The notes under the pieces were generated by a model. The model did not search any database and was not told the DNA's origin. It was given only the letters and a program-made list of their open reading frames with translations. DNA of 39,784 nucleotides, taken from the NCBI GenBank assembly GCA_900544535.1, contig UQVH01000026.1:1-39784 (forward strand), written 5' to 3'. Below, in pieces: positions 1 through 7,731 of the stretch (within the stretch, counting starts at the first letter, position 1; every line of letters starts with the position of its first letter). The position numbers were made by a program, and so were the translations under genes. The stretch is from an uncultured Bacteroidales bacterium. GTDB lineage: Bacteria > Bacteroidota > Bacteroidia > Bacteroidales > Muribaculaceae.

Positions 1-499
1 CGTAGTCGCGGATGGGTTTCACGTCGATCTGTGAGCCGGGGAGGAAGGCCTCGATACCGAACACGTCGACGATCATGCCGCCTTTGGTACGGCATTTGAT
101 GTAACCCTTGATGACTTCGTCTTTCTCCAGAGCCTCGTTGATGCGATCCCAGGAACGGGCTGCGCGGGCTTTGCGGTGAGAAAGGATGAGCTGGCCTTTT
201 TTGTCTTCCTGGTTTTCGATGAAGACTTCAACGGTGTCGCCCACCTTGATGTCGGGGTTGTAGCGGAATTCGCTCATGGGGATGATGCCGTCGCTCTTGT
301 AGCCGATGTTAACCACTGCTTCGCGCTTGTTGAGCGAGATGATGGTACCTTCGATTACATCCTTGTCACGCACGGTGTTGAGTGACTCATCATAGGTTTT
401 GGTGAGTTCTTCGCGGGTCTTTTCACCCTTGGTCTCACCGTTGGCATAGGCTTCCCAGTCGAAATCTTCGATAGGGGAGTTTTTTAATTCGTTAGACAT
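1..499 (-). CDS. rpsA: 30S ribosomal protein S1, N-terminal part (cut by window edge)
   Basis: The minus-strand frame is open from an ATG at 499 to the left edge, giving the first 166 residues. The acidic start (MSNELKNSPIEDFDWEAY) followed by an S1/OB-fold domain with GTIISLNKREAVVNIGYKSDG matches Bacteroidota ribosomal protein S1. A second S1 repeat begins near residue 125 (KGYIKCRTKGGMIVDV). S1 binds mRNA on the 30S subunit and helps place messages lacking a Shine-Dalgarno sequence, as is usual in this phylum. The full protein should have several more S1 repeats outside the window. The start is supported by a promoter about 70 nt upstream and an AU-rich leader with no Shine-Dalgarno. The gene stands alone here; its upstream neighbour is divergent. 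Confidence 0.95.
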   Translation of the reverse strand, partial: MSNELKNSPIEDFDWEAYANGETKGEKTREELTKTYDESLNTVRDKDVIEGTIISLNKREAVVNIGYKSDGIIPMSEFRYNPDIKVGDTVEVFIENQEDKKGQLILSHRKARAARSWDRINEALEKDEVIKGYIKCRTKGGMIVDVFGIEAFLPGSQIDVKPIRDY

Positions 500-541
500 T
501 AAACTAATTGGGTTAATAAATAAGGTTAATTACTTTGCCGA

Positions 542-555
542 AGCCCGAAGGGGCT
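542..555 (-). promoter_or_regulatory. Hairpin at the 5' end of the rpsA leader
   Basis: On the minus strand AGCCC-CTTC-GGGCT forms a 5-bp stem with a four-base loop. It falls within a few bases of the expected transcription start of rpsA and is followed by about 40 nt of AU-rich leader. It could stabilise the message or be an S1 autoregulatory site; that role is inference. Confidence 0.45.
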
Positions 556-564
556 AAAGCGCCG

Positions 565-595
565 CAAAGATACGAATAAAAATCCAATCTACAAG
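565..595 (-). promoter_or_regulatory. Promoter of rpsA (Bacteroidota type)
   Basis: The minus strand carries TATCTTTG at 572-565, a match to the Bacteroidota -7 consensus TAnnTTTG. A TTG (-33 type) lies at 595-593, 20 nt upstream. The predicted start of transcription near 558-560 gives a leader of about 60 nt. Confidence 0.65.
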
Positions 596-710
596 CGGTT
601 AGCCGACAGAATTAGGAATTTATTTCTACGGAGTGCGATTTTTTCTGGCTGTTCCGGCGCCGGAGATGGTGAATTTGGGGAATTACTGCGATAAAACCGT
701 GGAAATTGAT

Positions 711-718
711 TAATTTTG
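711..718 (+). promoter_or_regulatory. -7 promoter element for the DUF4421 gene
   Basis: TAATTTTG fits TAnnTTTG. No clear -33 TTTG is seen at the usual distance. The predicted transcript start (about 723-726) coincides with an in-frame ATG at 726, so the ATG at 771 is the more likely translation start. Confidence 0.5.
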
Positions 719-770
719 CAATCAAATGTCGTATCATCCCCTTTTTCATGCTGCGGGGAAAGAGTTCAGG

Positions 771-1901
771 ATGTCATCCATGCTTAGAAAATGCACGTGC
801 AGTCTTGTTTTGTTGTTGTCGATGGTCTTCGTTTTCGCCGGAGATATGTCGGCGGCCGAAACTGCGGCCGATTCTCTCGGAAGCAATGCTAAAAGCCAGA
901 CGCGCTGGATCAGTCAGTTGATCGACAACCGCTTTCATGTCCACGACACGACCATCTATTATCCTGCTTTTCCGCGTTTCGTGCTCAAGGTCTACAACTG
1001 GGGCGACCGGACTTTCAATTACTATGACAAAAATTATGTGGTCGGCACCGGAAAGAACTGGAAACTTCAGGGCAAGACTTACGGCTGGATCGAGACCCAG
1101 ACCATGCTTTTTCCGAAAAACTCGCTGCTGTCAATGCACTCGAATTTCTATTCCGATGCAGGTGCCTACATAAGTTTCATGGCTGTCAGTGTTGGTTATA
1201 TGTGGAATATGGACAGACTTTTTGACCGCAACACAAAGCGCCATACGTTCAATTTCGATTTCACCTGTTCGCGCTTTTCGATCAATTACAGCGCCGTTTC
1301 CTCGGAAGGCGGCATGATTCTGACGCGCATCGGAGAGTACAACGATGGTAAGGATATAAGGTATAATTTCGATGACATCAGCATCAAGACCACCAATTTC
1401 GATGCCTATTATTTCTTCAACCACCGCCGCTATTCACATGCTGCGGCTTACAGTTTCTCAAAATATCAGCTGCGCACGGCCGGGACGGCTCTCGTGGGGA
1501 TAAATCTCACTGAAATGGATTCGAGAATGGATTTTTCCGGACTTCCCGACGACATGCGCGAAGCACTTCCGCTGGCCAACCCCGTCTACAAGTTCCATCA
1601 CCGTGATTTTGCGGTCCTTGGCGGCTATGCCCGCAACTGGGTGCTGAAACCGCGCCGCTGGCTGCTGAATCTTACGGTCATGGGAGCCTTGGGCTACAAG
1701 TACACATACGAAGACGCCACCGACGGCCACCGCAACATGCTGGCCAACAATTACAAGGCTTGGTTTGGTTGCGTCTATAACCACCGCAAGCTCTTTGCAG
1801 CCGCCCAGCTGCGGTCGACGGGCTCGCTCTATTTTAACTCAAACTTCACTCACTTCAGCACTTTTTCGGCCCTGACTCTGACAGTCGGCATGCGCTTTTG
1901 A
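771..1901 (+). CDS. DUF4421 family outer-membrane barrel protein
   Basis: This 376-residue protein begins with a signal peptide (hydrophobic LVLLLSMVFVFAG, cleavage near MSAAE). The rest alternates aromatic and polar residues, as in a beta-barrel, and ends in phenylalanine (TVGMRF), the usual last residue of outer-membrane barrels. The segment FFNHRRYSHAAAYSFSKYQL is characteristic, from memory, of the Bacteroidota DUF4421 family, whose function is unknown. An in-frame ATG at 726 would add 15 residues ahead of the signal peptide but lies almost on the promoter, so 771 was chosen. The last 63 nt overlap the 3' end of the convergent permease gene, and I see no terminator between them. Membrane location is well supported; role is not known. 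Confidence 0.8.
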   Translation: MSSMLRKCTCSLVLLLSMVFVFAGDMSAAETAADSLGSNAKSQTRWISQLIDNRFHVHDTTIYYPAFPRFVLKVYNWGDRTFNYYDKNYVVGTGKNWKLQGKTYGWIETQTMLFPKNSLLSMHSNFYSDAGAYISFMAVSVGYMWNMDRLFDRNTKRHTFNFDFTCSRFSINYSAVSSEGGMILTRIGEYNDGKDIRYNFDDISIKTTNFDAYYFFNHRRYSHAAAYSFSKYQLRTAGTALVGINLTEMDSRMDFSGLPDDMREALPLANPVYKFHHRDFAVLGGYARNWVLKPRRWLLNLTVMGALGYKYTYEDATDGHRNMLANNYKAWFGCVYNHRKLFAAAQLRSTGSLYFNSNFTHFSTFSALTLTVGMRF

Positions 1902-3047
1902 CGTAAAGTGGCGCAGTATGACGGCAGTGACGAAATAGAGTCCGGTCAGTCCCCACAGCCAGGAGTAATATTGGCCGACATCGGCCAGCGAGGAGCCGTT
2001 GCTGTTGATGCGTATGAACGCCTCCATTCCCCATGTGGCCGGGACAAGGTCGGAGATCATCTTCCAGAACGGACTGAAAGCATAGCGCGGCCATGTAAGA
2101 CCCGAAAGGAAGAGAAAGACCACCGAAGTGAAGACGATTACCAGCAGCGATGACTCGCGTTCGCGGACAAACACCTGCAAGGTTTGTCCCAAAAAGGTCG
2201 TGGCCAGGAGCATCACGAATATCAGAGGCATGAAATCGCGGATGTGGCCGATATGCGGGAGTGAGAACATCCAGGGGATTATGTCAAGAATGTAGAAACT
2301 CATAGGAATGTAGACCATCATGTAGCAGAGCGATTTTCCGAGCACTGTCGCCAGAGTCCCGGCCTCATAGTCAAGCGGATCATAGCCGCGGTTTTTGCGG
2401 CGCCGGTCAGCGGCGGTGCCGGCGATCATGGTTATGCCGAGCAGAAGACTCTGCTGAAGAATGAGCACGACAATGCCGGGCATTACGAACGAGGCGAATC
2501 CCTGCGACACATCACCGAGAAAATTGGCCTGAGTGTTGACCGGAAGCCCGCTGATCGAACTGGTCAGCAATCCGCCGTCGGCGAGGCGTCGGGCTGTGAT
2601 ACGGCTGACTTCCTCCATCTGAAGATCGGTGAGGGAGAAAAGATACTGGCGGTAGCGCAGCAGCAGCGACATGTCGCAGTAGAACGAGCACACGGCCTGT
2701 TCGCCGCGGCCTATCTTACGGTCGTAGTCGTTCGGAATCTCCAGGACACCATAGACTTTCTTCTCCATCCACGCGCGTTTTGCTTCCTGCATGTCAGCGG
2801 CATAGCCGACGATGTTGAATCCCTGAGTAGCTCCGAGGTGCCTTACCAGTTCGCGGCTTTCGGCCGTGCGGCAGTTGTCGACCACGACGGTGTCGATCTT
2901 CTTGACCACCTCAGGATTGTAGATGAGGGTGTAGACGATCGGGTAGGCCAATGGAAGCGCGAAGAAAAACAGAAGGACACCGATGTCTGTGAAGACGAGA
3001 TGCGTCTCCCGGCGCCATACGCGGAATAAGCTTTTAAACCAGTTCAT
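1839..3047 (-). CDS. ABC-2 type transporter permease (YhhJ-like), second of pair
   Basis: This 402-residue integral membrane protein has the ABC-2 permease layout of the ABC2_membrane_3 type. A first membrane helix lies near residues 20-42. A large periplasmic domain follows, to about residue 175. Five or so C-terminal helices come next, from the segment FVMPGIVVLILQQSLLLGI onward. The segment VPATWGMEAFIRINSNGSSL resembles the conserved end of YhhJ/YbhR-type permeases. It is the last gene of a tolC-hlyD-permease-permease operon and starts 33 nt after its paralogue. Export of a small molecule or drug through a tripartite channel is the family role; the substrate is unknown. No ATP-binding subunit is encoded in the operon. 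The last ~18 residues, past the final helix, are read from DNA that is also the DUF4421 3' end. Confidence 0.85.
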   Translation of the reverse strand: MNWFKSLFRVWRRETHLVFTDIGVLLFFFALPLAYPIVYTLIYNPEVVKKIDTVVVDNCRTAESRELVRHLGATQGFNIVGYAADMQEAKRAWMEKKVYGVLEIPNDYDRKIGRGEQAVCSFYCDMSLLLRYRQYLFSLTDLQMEEVSRITARRLADGGLLTSSISGLPVNTQANFLGDVSQGFASFVMPGIVVLILQQSLLLGITMIAGTAADRRRKNRGYDPLDYEAGTLATVLGKSLCYMMVYIPMSFYILDIIPWMFSLPHIGHIRDFMPLIFVMLLATTFLGQTLQVFVRERESSLLVIVFTSVVFLFLSGLTWPRYAFSPFWKMISDLVPATWGMEAFIRINSNGSSLADVGQYYSWLWGLTGLYFVTAVILRHFTSKAHADCQSQGRKSAEVSEV

Positions 3048-3080
3048 GATCTCGGAGAAGTGGAAAATATTTGGAGGGGA

Positions 3081-4238
3081 TTAGAGGGTGTAGACAGGTC
3101 GTTCACACAGTCTGCGCAGACGTCGCAGACCTATGAGCGGCAACATAGTGAACAACAGCAGGGCCACGTAGTAGAAACGCGAATAGTAGAGCGGGATGCC
3201 GTTGAGGGCCTGGTCGATGTAGATCAGGAAGTAGTAGCGGATAGGAACGATATAGGAGAAAATCGCCACCCCGCCATACATCTTCTCGACCGGAAAAGAG
3301 AAGCCGGCGATGGAAAAGCAGAGAATGCCTGTCAGAGAGACAATCGAGAGGGCTATGCGGAAGTTGGGCAGCATTTCGCTGATGAACATCGCGAATCCCT
3401 GGGAGGCGGTCACCAACAGCAGCATGGCAAGGATCATGTGGATCGGATGGTTGTTGAGCGGAAAGCCCAGGAAGCCGAACATAACGGCCTGTATGGCCAC
3501 TCCGACTGCCGTGAAAATGACCGTCTGCGGCAGGAGTTTGCCAAGCAGGGCTAACCACATACGGCCTTGTGCCGCGGCAAGCCATTCGACCGAACTGCCA
3601 GTCTTGTATTCCTGGCAGACGCTGAACACAGTCACCAGCATTATGATCAGGGCCAGCAGACAAGGGATGAACGACTGCGAGAGGTAGATCGAATAGTTGG
3701 TCCAGGGGTTGTTGAGCGGATGAGTGCGCACGACCATCGGCTGTATGAGCGATCCGGCCATCGCTTCGTCGGCCCCGGCACTGACAAGAGTGGTTCTGAC
3801 GATGCCTCCCGTAGTTGTGACGGCAATGGTCTTGAATCCCTTGAAACTGAGGGAGCCGGGGACGAAAATAGTCATGTTGGAGAAAAAGGAGAGGGTGGGC
3901 TTTTGGCCGCCGATCGCTTTTTCCTGAAAATCGGAGGGGATGAGGAAAAATCCGTAGATATCACCGTTTTTGACCCCTGTGATAGCCTCGTTGTAGCTCT
4001 CGAAATCAGAGTTTATGTCTATCAGCTCCGAAGCGTTGAGCGAGCGGCCTATCTGGCGCGAGAGCGACGAATGGTCGAGGTCGACCATCCCCACGGGCAC
4101 TTTCAGCGGCAATCCTTCGTGCATGAGATTTAGGAAGAAGAATGTGCATGCCAAAGGCACCACTAACATCATGACCACATAGATCTTCCGTGAGGTCATG
4201 CGCCGGAGTTCGCGTTTGATTATATCGGACAGCAACAT
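3081..4238 (-). CDS. ABC-2 type transporter permease, first of pair
   Basis: This 385-residue protein has the same plan as its downstream neighbour. One N-terminal helix (VVMMLVVPLACTFFFLNLM) is followed by a periplasmic domain of about 150 residues with the segment VGMVDLDHSSLSRQIGRSLN, typical of ABC-2 permeases of the YbhS/YhhJ type. A bundle of C-terminal helices follows, with FSFPVEKMYGGVAIFSYIVP between them. It probably forms a heterodimer with the product of 1839-3047. The gap to hlyD is 57 nt and to the second permease 33 nt, so all are likely one transcript. The tail ends in an arginine-rich cytoplasmic stretch (LRRLRRLCERP). Confidence 0.85.
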   Translation of the reverse strand: MLLSDIIKRELRRMTSRKIYVVMMLVVPLACTFFFLNLMHEGLPLKVPVGMVDLDHSSLSRQIGRSLNASELIDINSDFESYNEAITGVKNGDIYGFFLIPSDFQEKAIGGQKPTLSFFSNMTIFVPGSLSFKGFKTIAVTTTGGIVRTTLVSAGADEAMAGSLIQPMVVRTHPLNNPWTNYSIYLSQSFIPCLLALIIMLVTVFSVCQEYKTGSSVEWLAAAQGRMWLALLGKLLPQTVIFTAVGVAIQAVMFGFLGFPLNNHPIHMILAMLLLVTASQGFAMFISEMLPNFRIALSIVSLTGILCFSIAGFSFPVEKMYGGVAIFSYIVPIRYYFLIYIDQALNGIPLYYSRFYYVALLLFTMLPLIGLRRLRRLCERPVYTL

Positions 4239-4295
4239 CTTGATGGAGCTTGGTGACGGTTTGGAAATTGTTGTTGATTCGTCGCCGGCAAGGCG

Positions 4296-5318
4296 TTATT
4301 TCTTGAAATAGACCACACTCATTCCCGGACGCAGCTGCGGGATGGTGTCGAGCGGATGAGCTTTCACTTCGAAAGTCTTGCTGTCCCACTGACCAGTGGC
4401 TTTTGTTGCCTGCCAGGTGGCATAGCTGCCGAGGTCGCGCACATAATAGATCTTGGCTTTGACCTTTTTCTTGTCAAGGGCCGGGATCATGATCTCGATC
4501 TCTCCGCCGAGCGGCATGTCGTTGAGCAGTTCCTCACGCACGTTGAACGTAACCCACTTGTCGCTGAGTTTGAGCAGGCTCATGATCGGTGCGCCGAGCG
4601 ATACTAATTCGCTCTCTTCGGGATAGACCTGGTCGATCTGTCCGTCGCAGGGGGCGATCAGATACTGGTCCTCCAAGAGGCTCTCTACCTCGGCCACTCC
4701 GCCTTTGGCCACATCGACCATTGCGGCGGCGCTCTCCTTGTCCTCCTTCTGTGCGCCTGAAACTGCGAGGTCAAGTTGGCTCTGTGCCGCGCGATGGGCT
4801 GCTACGGCTGCGTCGTAGGCGGCTTTGGCCTCGTCGCGTTTCTGCTCGGAGATCACACCCTCCTTGAAGAGGTTCTCCATGCGGGTATAGGTCTTCTGTG
4901 TGATTGATACGGCGGCTTCAGCCTGTGCGGCCATATCGCGTGCGGCCTGTATGATCTGGCTGCGGGTGCCGGCGTCGATCTTGCGGTTCTGCGTACGGGC
5001 CACTGTCTCCATGCCTTCTGCCTGCATGAGCTTGGCATCGGCCAGTGAAGAATGGATGTGCACCAGCGTATCTCCGGCATGCACGATGTCTCCTTCGTGG
5101 ACGTAGAGTTTGACGATGCGTCCCGGAAGTTTGCCGGAAATACGTATGGATGTGGCGTCAGCCTGTCCCTCGACGATTTCGGAGGGCTTGTTGAGGAAGC
5201 AGAATCCGATTATGGCAAGGACGATACAGATTACTGTCATGATGGCTAATGCCGTCATCAGGATGCGGTTCTCGCTGCGTTCTGCTTTTGCGGCGGGGTT
5301 GTTCTGCGTGTCTGACAT
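4296..5318 (-). CDS. HlyD/YbhG-family periplasmic membrane fusion protein
   Basis: This 340-residue adaptor links the inner-membrane permeases to the TolC-like channel. A single N-terminal helix spans residues 19-42. The first half of the lipoyl domain is at 57-90 (SGKLPGRIVKLYVHEGDIV). A helical hairpin rich in Ala, Gln and Glu runs about 91-215. The second lipoyl half follows at 218-250 (IAPCDGQIDQVYPEESELV), then a beta-barrel domain to the end. The ATGQWDSKTFEVKAHP segment resembles YbhG-like proteins. Length is normal for the family. It lies 85 nt after tolC, and that gap contains a 12-bp tandem duplication. Confidence 0.9.
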   Translation of the reverse strand: MSDTQNNPAAKAERSENRILMTALAIMTVICIVLAIIGFCFLNKPSEIVEGQADATSIRISGKLPGRIVKLYVHEGDIVHAGDTLVHIHSSLADAKLMQAEGMETVARTQNRKIDAGTRSQIIQAARDMAAQAEAAVSITQKTYTRMENLFKEGVISEQKRDEAKAAYDAAVAAHRAAQSQLDLAVSGAQKEDKESAAAMVDVAKGGVAEVESLLEDQYLIAPCDGQIDQVYPEESELVSLGAPIMSLLKLSDKWVTFNVREELLNDMPLGGEIEIMIPALDKKKVKAKIYYVRDLGSYATWQATKATGQWDSKTFEVKAHPLDTIPQLRPGMSVVYFKK

Positions 5319-5358
5319 GACTGTTGATGATTTTGTTATGAGGTTGATTTTTGATTCG

Positions 5359-5382
5359 CTGTAATATTATCTGTAATATTAT
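5359..5382. repeat. 12-bp perfect tandem duplication between tolC and hlyD
   Basis: CTGTAATATTAT occurs twice head to tail (5359-5370 and 5371-5382) in the intergenic gap. It may be replication slippage; no function can be assigned. Confidence 0.7.
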
Positions 5383-5403
5383 AATGTGGCGCGCTGCTTA
5401 TCT

Positions 5404-6882
5404 TTATTCTCGGCTGTCGGTGTCGAGACGGCCGAGCACCTTTTTGAGATAGACATCGCAGAGATATACGTCGATGCGGGCGTCGATATTCTCTGAGTGG
5501 GCCTTGAGCCATGCAGTCTGTGCCTCCATGACGTTGTCGACTGTCATCACTCCGTCGTGGAAACCGAGTTCGGCGCAGCGGAGGTTTTCATCGGCTTTGG
5601 CGAGATTGGTCTCGGTCATGTTGAATGTCTTTATGGCTTCGTCGGCTTTGAAAGCTGCCTGATTGACCTGAAGGTCCACCAGCTCGCGGGCGTTGTCGAG
5701 TTCCAGACGGGCGGCTACGGTCTGAGCTTTTGCGGCGCGGATTTTATTGTAGTTGCCTCCCCAGTGCCAGATAGGCACCGTAAGCATGGCTCCCACCGAG
5801 AACATGCCGTTGAATTTCTTCTCAAAGCCGTTGAACATGTTGGGGTTGGAGAATGTGTAGGAGCCGACCAATGCAAGATTGGGCATCATCGAGGCGCGGG
5901 CTACGGCCTCTTTCTCCTTATAGATCTTTACGCCGAGTTCAAGAGCTCTCAGATCGTCACGCGAGGCGTAGACCTGCTGCATGTCATAGCTGCGGGCCAC
6001 CGGAGCTGTCGTCGCGATGGTTTCGGCATCCTCGTCGGCGAGGGTGAAAACGGTGTGGACGGGCAGACCGCAGACCTGTGCCAGGGCCATGCGCGAGAGC
6101 ACAAGTCCATTGTCAACCTTAGTCAGGTCGACCTGCGCCGAATTGAGCTTCACATCGACGGTGAGCTGGTCGCTCTTGGTGGCTACTCCTTCCTTGACCA
6201 TGAGACTGACATTGTGGCTGAGCGTGTCGAGCAGATTGACATAGCTGACAGCAAGTTTCTGCTTGGCTTTGAGCGACACCACCTGCCAGTAGGCCGCGTC
6301 GACGGCATAGATTATATCCTGCGCCGTGTTGTCGTGCATCGCTTCGGCGAGTTGTTCGGCATAGCCGGTGATCTTGTTCATGGCCACGATCTTTCCCCCC
6401 ATGAATATAGGTTGGGTGAGTGTCACGGCCCCGAAAAATACGTTGTGGAGGTCATAGCTCAAAGCGTCCTTCGGCAGATAGGCCATCTGGGCCGGAATAG
6501 GCTTCCCGTCGACGATCAGCGGTTTTCCGTCCACCGGATTTTTGACCAGATCGAACTCATAGCCTTTGGTTTCAAGGTTGAACGACTTGATCGGCAAAAG
6601 TTGATCGGAACTGAATACGGAGACGCCTTTCTGATTGTACATATAGCCTCCGGCAAAGTCGATCGCAGGCAGATATGCCGCGAACGCCTGGTCTTTCTCA
6701 TATCCGGCTACCTTGATTTGCTGTGCCGAACGGCGGAGATTTTTGTTGTTGGTCAGGGCTAACTGCCGGCACTGTTCGAGGCTCATGACGCTCCCTTCTA
6801 CGGGAATGTCTGTCGGTGAGCTTGCGGCTGCCATGAGGGCCAACGGTGTGAGCAGGGCGATTATAAGTCTGCGTTTTGCCAT
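5404..6882 (-). CDS. TolC-family outer-membrane efflux protein
   Basis: This 492-residue outer-membrane channel protein starts with a signal peptide (MAKRRLIIALLTPLALMAAA). Two outer-membrane efflux repeats follow. The first opens with SLEQCRQLALTNNKNLRRSAQQ, the classic TolC motif. The second, after about residue 275, contains RDDLRALELGVKIYKEKEAVA. The helices form the periplasmic tunnel and the intervening strands the barrel. An upstream in-frame ATG at 6954 would add 24 non-signal residues and sits inside the promoter, so the ATG at 6882 was chosen. It is the first gene of the export operon with hlyD and two permeases. No duplicated or truncated parts are seen. Confidence 0.9.
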   Translation of the reverse strand: MAKRRLIIALLTPLALMAAASSPTDIPVEGSVMSLEQCRQLALTNNKNLRRSAQQIKVAGYEKDQAFAAYLPAIDFAGGYMYNQKGVSVFSSDQLLPIKSFNLETKGYEFDLVKNPVDGKPLIVDGKPIPAQMAYLPKDALSYDLHNVFFGAVTLTQPIFMGGKIVAMNKITGYAEQLAEAMHDNTAQDIIYAVDAAYWQVVSLKAKQKLAVSYVNLLDTLSHNVSLMVKEGVATKSDQLTVDVKLNSAQVDLTKVDNGLVLSRMALAQVCGLPVHTVFTLADEDAETIATTAPVARSYDMQQVYASRDDLRALELGVKIYKEKEAVARASMMPNLALVGSYTFSNPNMFNGFEKKFNGMFSVGAMLTVPIWHWGGNYNKIRAAKAQTVAARLELDNARELVDLQVNQAAFKADEAIKTFNMTETNLAKADENLRCAELGFHDGVMTVDNVMEAQTAWLKAHSENIDARIDVYLCDVYLKKVLGRLDTDSRE

Positions 6883-6951
6883 GATTGGGAAATGCTTAGT
6901 TGAAAACGTGAGATCTTGAACCCGCTGCATTCCGGTCGGAATACGGGTCTG

Positions 6952-6959
6952 CAAATATA
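6952..6959 (-). promoter_or_regulatory. -7 promoter element of the tolC-hlyD-permease operon
   Basis: TATATTTG on the minus strand fits TAnnTTTG. The predicted transcript start near 6946 gives a leader of about 63 nt to the ATG at 6882. The -33 region (CTTTTAAT, about 6973-6980) is only a weak match. Confidence 0.55.
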
Positions 6960-7065
6960 ACCTCTTTCGGAGATTAAAAGTTTAAATCACATTCAAGATA
7001 ATTATCCCAAACAGATGAAAATTTCGCCTGTTTCACTGATTGCCCATCCGGAGGAGGCCTGATTG

Positions 7066-7713
7066 CTATTTGCGGCCGAAATCAGCCGGAATTTCCCCCC
7101 AGACGGGAGTGTCCCAGGTCAGGATCGGATTGGTGATCTCGTGGGTCTGGAGCCAGAGAGTGGCACGTCTGATCATCTCGAACAGCTGTGCGTTGGCGGC
7201 AGTCGGTTTCAGGTTTGTCTTGGGCTGACGGTTGCGCACCCACGAGCGGGCAGTGCGCGAGTCGGTGTAGATCGGCACGTTCGGGCGTCCCTGCTGCGTG
7301 AGCAGTGCCAGCCCGTGGACCAGTGCGAGGTATTCGCCGATATTGTTAGTCCCGCCCTCGAAAGGTCCTGCATGGAATATGCGTTCGCCCGTGCGTACCC
7401 ACACGCCCTGATATTCAACGGGACCGGGGTTTCGCGAGCAGGCGGCGTCGACAGCCAGTGCGTCAAGCCTGATCTCAGGGAAGGCTTCGTAGTTGACGTG
7501 TTCCTGTGCCGGACCCTTGGCAATTGCGGCAAGGAGTTCGAGTTGTTCGGCCGGATCTCCGCGGTATGCGGCAACAGCGGCTTCCTGCGAGTCGAAGCTC
7601 TTGAAACGGGCTTCGGGATAGCCTTTCACTTGCAGCTCACATTCTTCCCAAGAATCAAAGACTCCGGTTGCGAAACCGTTCCAGACAACATAGAATTTCT
7701 TGCGTGGGGCCAT
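7066..7713 (-). CDS. rnhA: Ribonuclease HI with N-terminal viroplasmin (hybrid-binding) domain
   Basis: This enzyme degrades the RNA strand of RNA-DNA hybrids (R-loops, primers). The 215-residue protein has a caulimovirus VI/viroplasmin-like hybrid-binding domain at residues 5-50 (FYVVWNGFATGVFDSWEEC). A linker to about residue 78 follows, then an RNase H domain. The acidic catalytic residues appear as D89 (AVDAACSRNPG), E127 (NNIGEYLAL), D151 (PIYTDSRTA) and D211 (IPADFGRK), so it looks active. This arrangement is common in Bacteroidota. It follows the Ald-like gene by 18 nt and is the last gene of the long minus-strand run. A weak imperfect hairpin at 7009-7033 may end the transcript. Confidence 0.92.
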   Translation of the reverse strand: MAPRKKFYVVWNGFATGVFDSWEECELQVKGYPEARFKSFDSQEAAVAAYRGDPAEQLELLAAIAKGPAQEHVNYEAFPEIRLDALAVDAACSRNPGPVEYQGVWVRTGERIFHAGPFEGGTNNIGEYLALVHGLALLTQQGRPNVPIYTDSRTARSWVRNRQPKTNLKPTAANAQLFEMIRRATLWLQTHEITNPILTWDTPVWGEIPADFGRK

Positions 7714-7731
7714 AAGAGGTATTTATCGGAT

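Noticed and set aside
5497..6762. A 421-codon open frame on the plus strand opposite tolC
   Set aside because: It is the antisense shadow of a well-supported TolC protein; the translation is low-complexity and shows no signal, domain or promoter. Similar long antisense frames at 27293-28357 and 28464-29525 lie opposite argC and argG.
7009..7033. Terminator after rnhA
   Set aside because: The stem has internal mismatches and no U-run; too weak to list as a feature.
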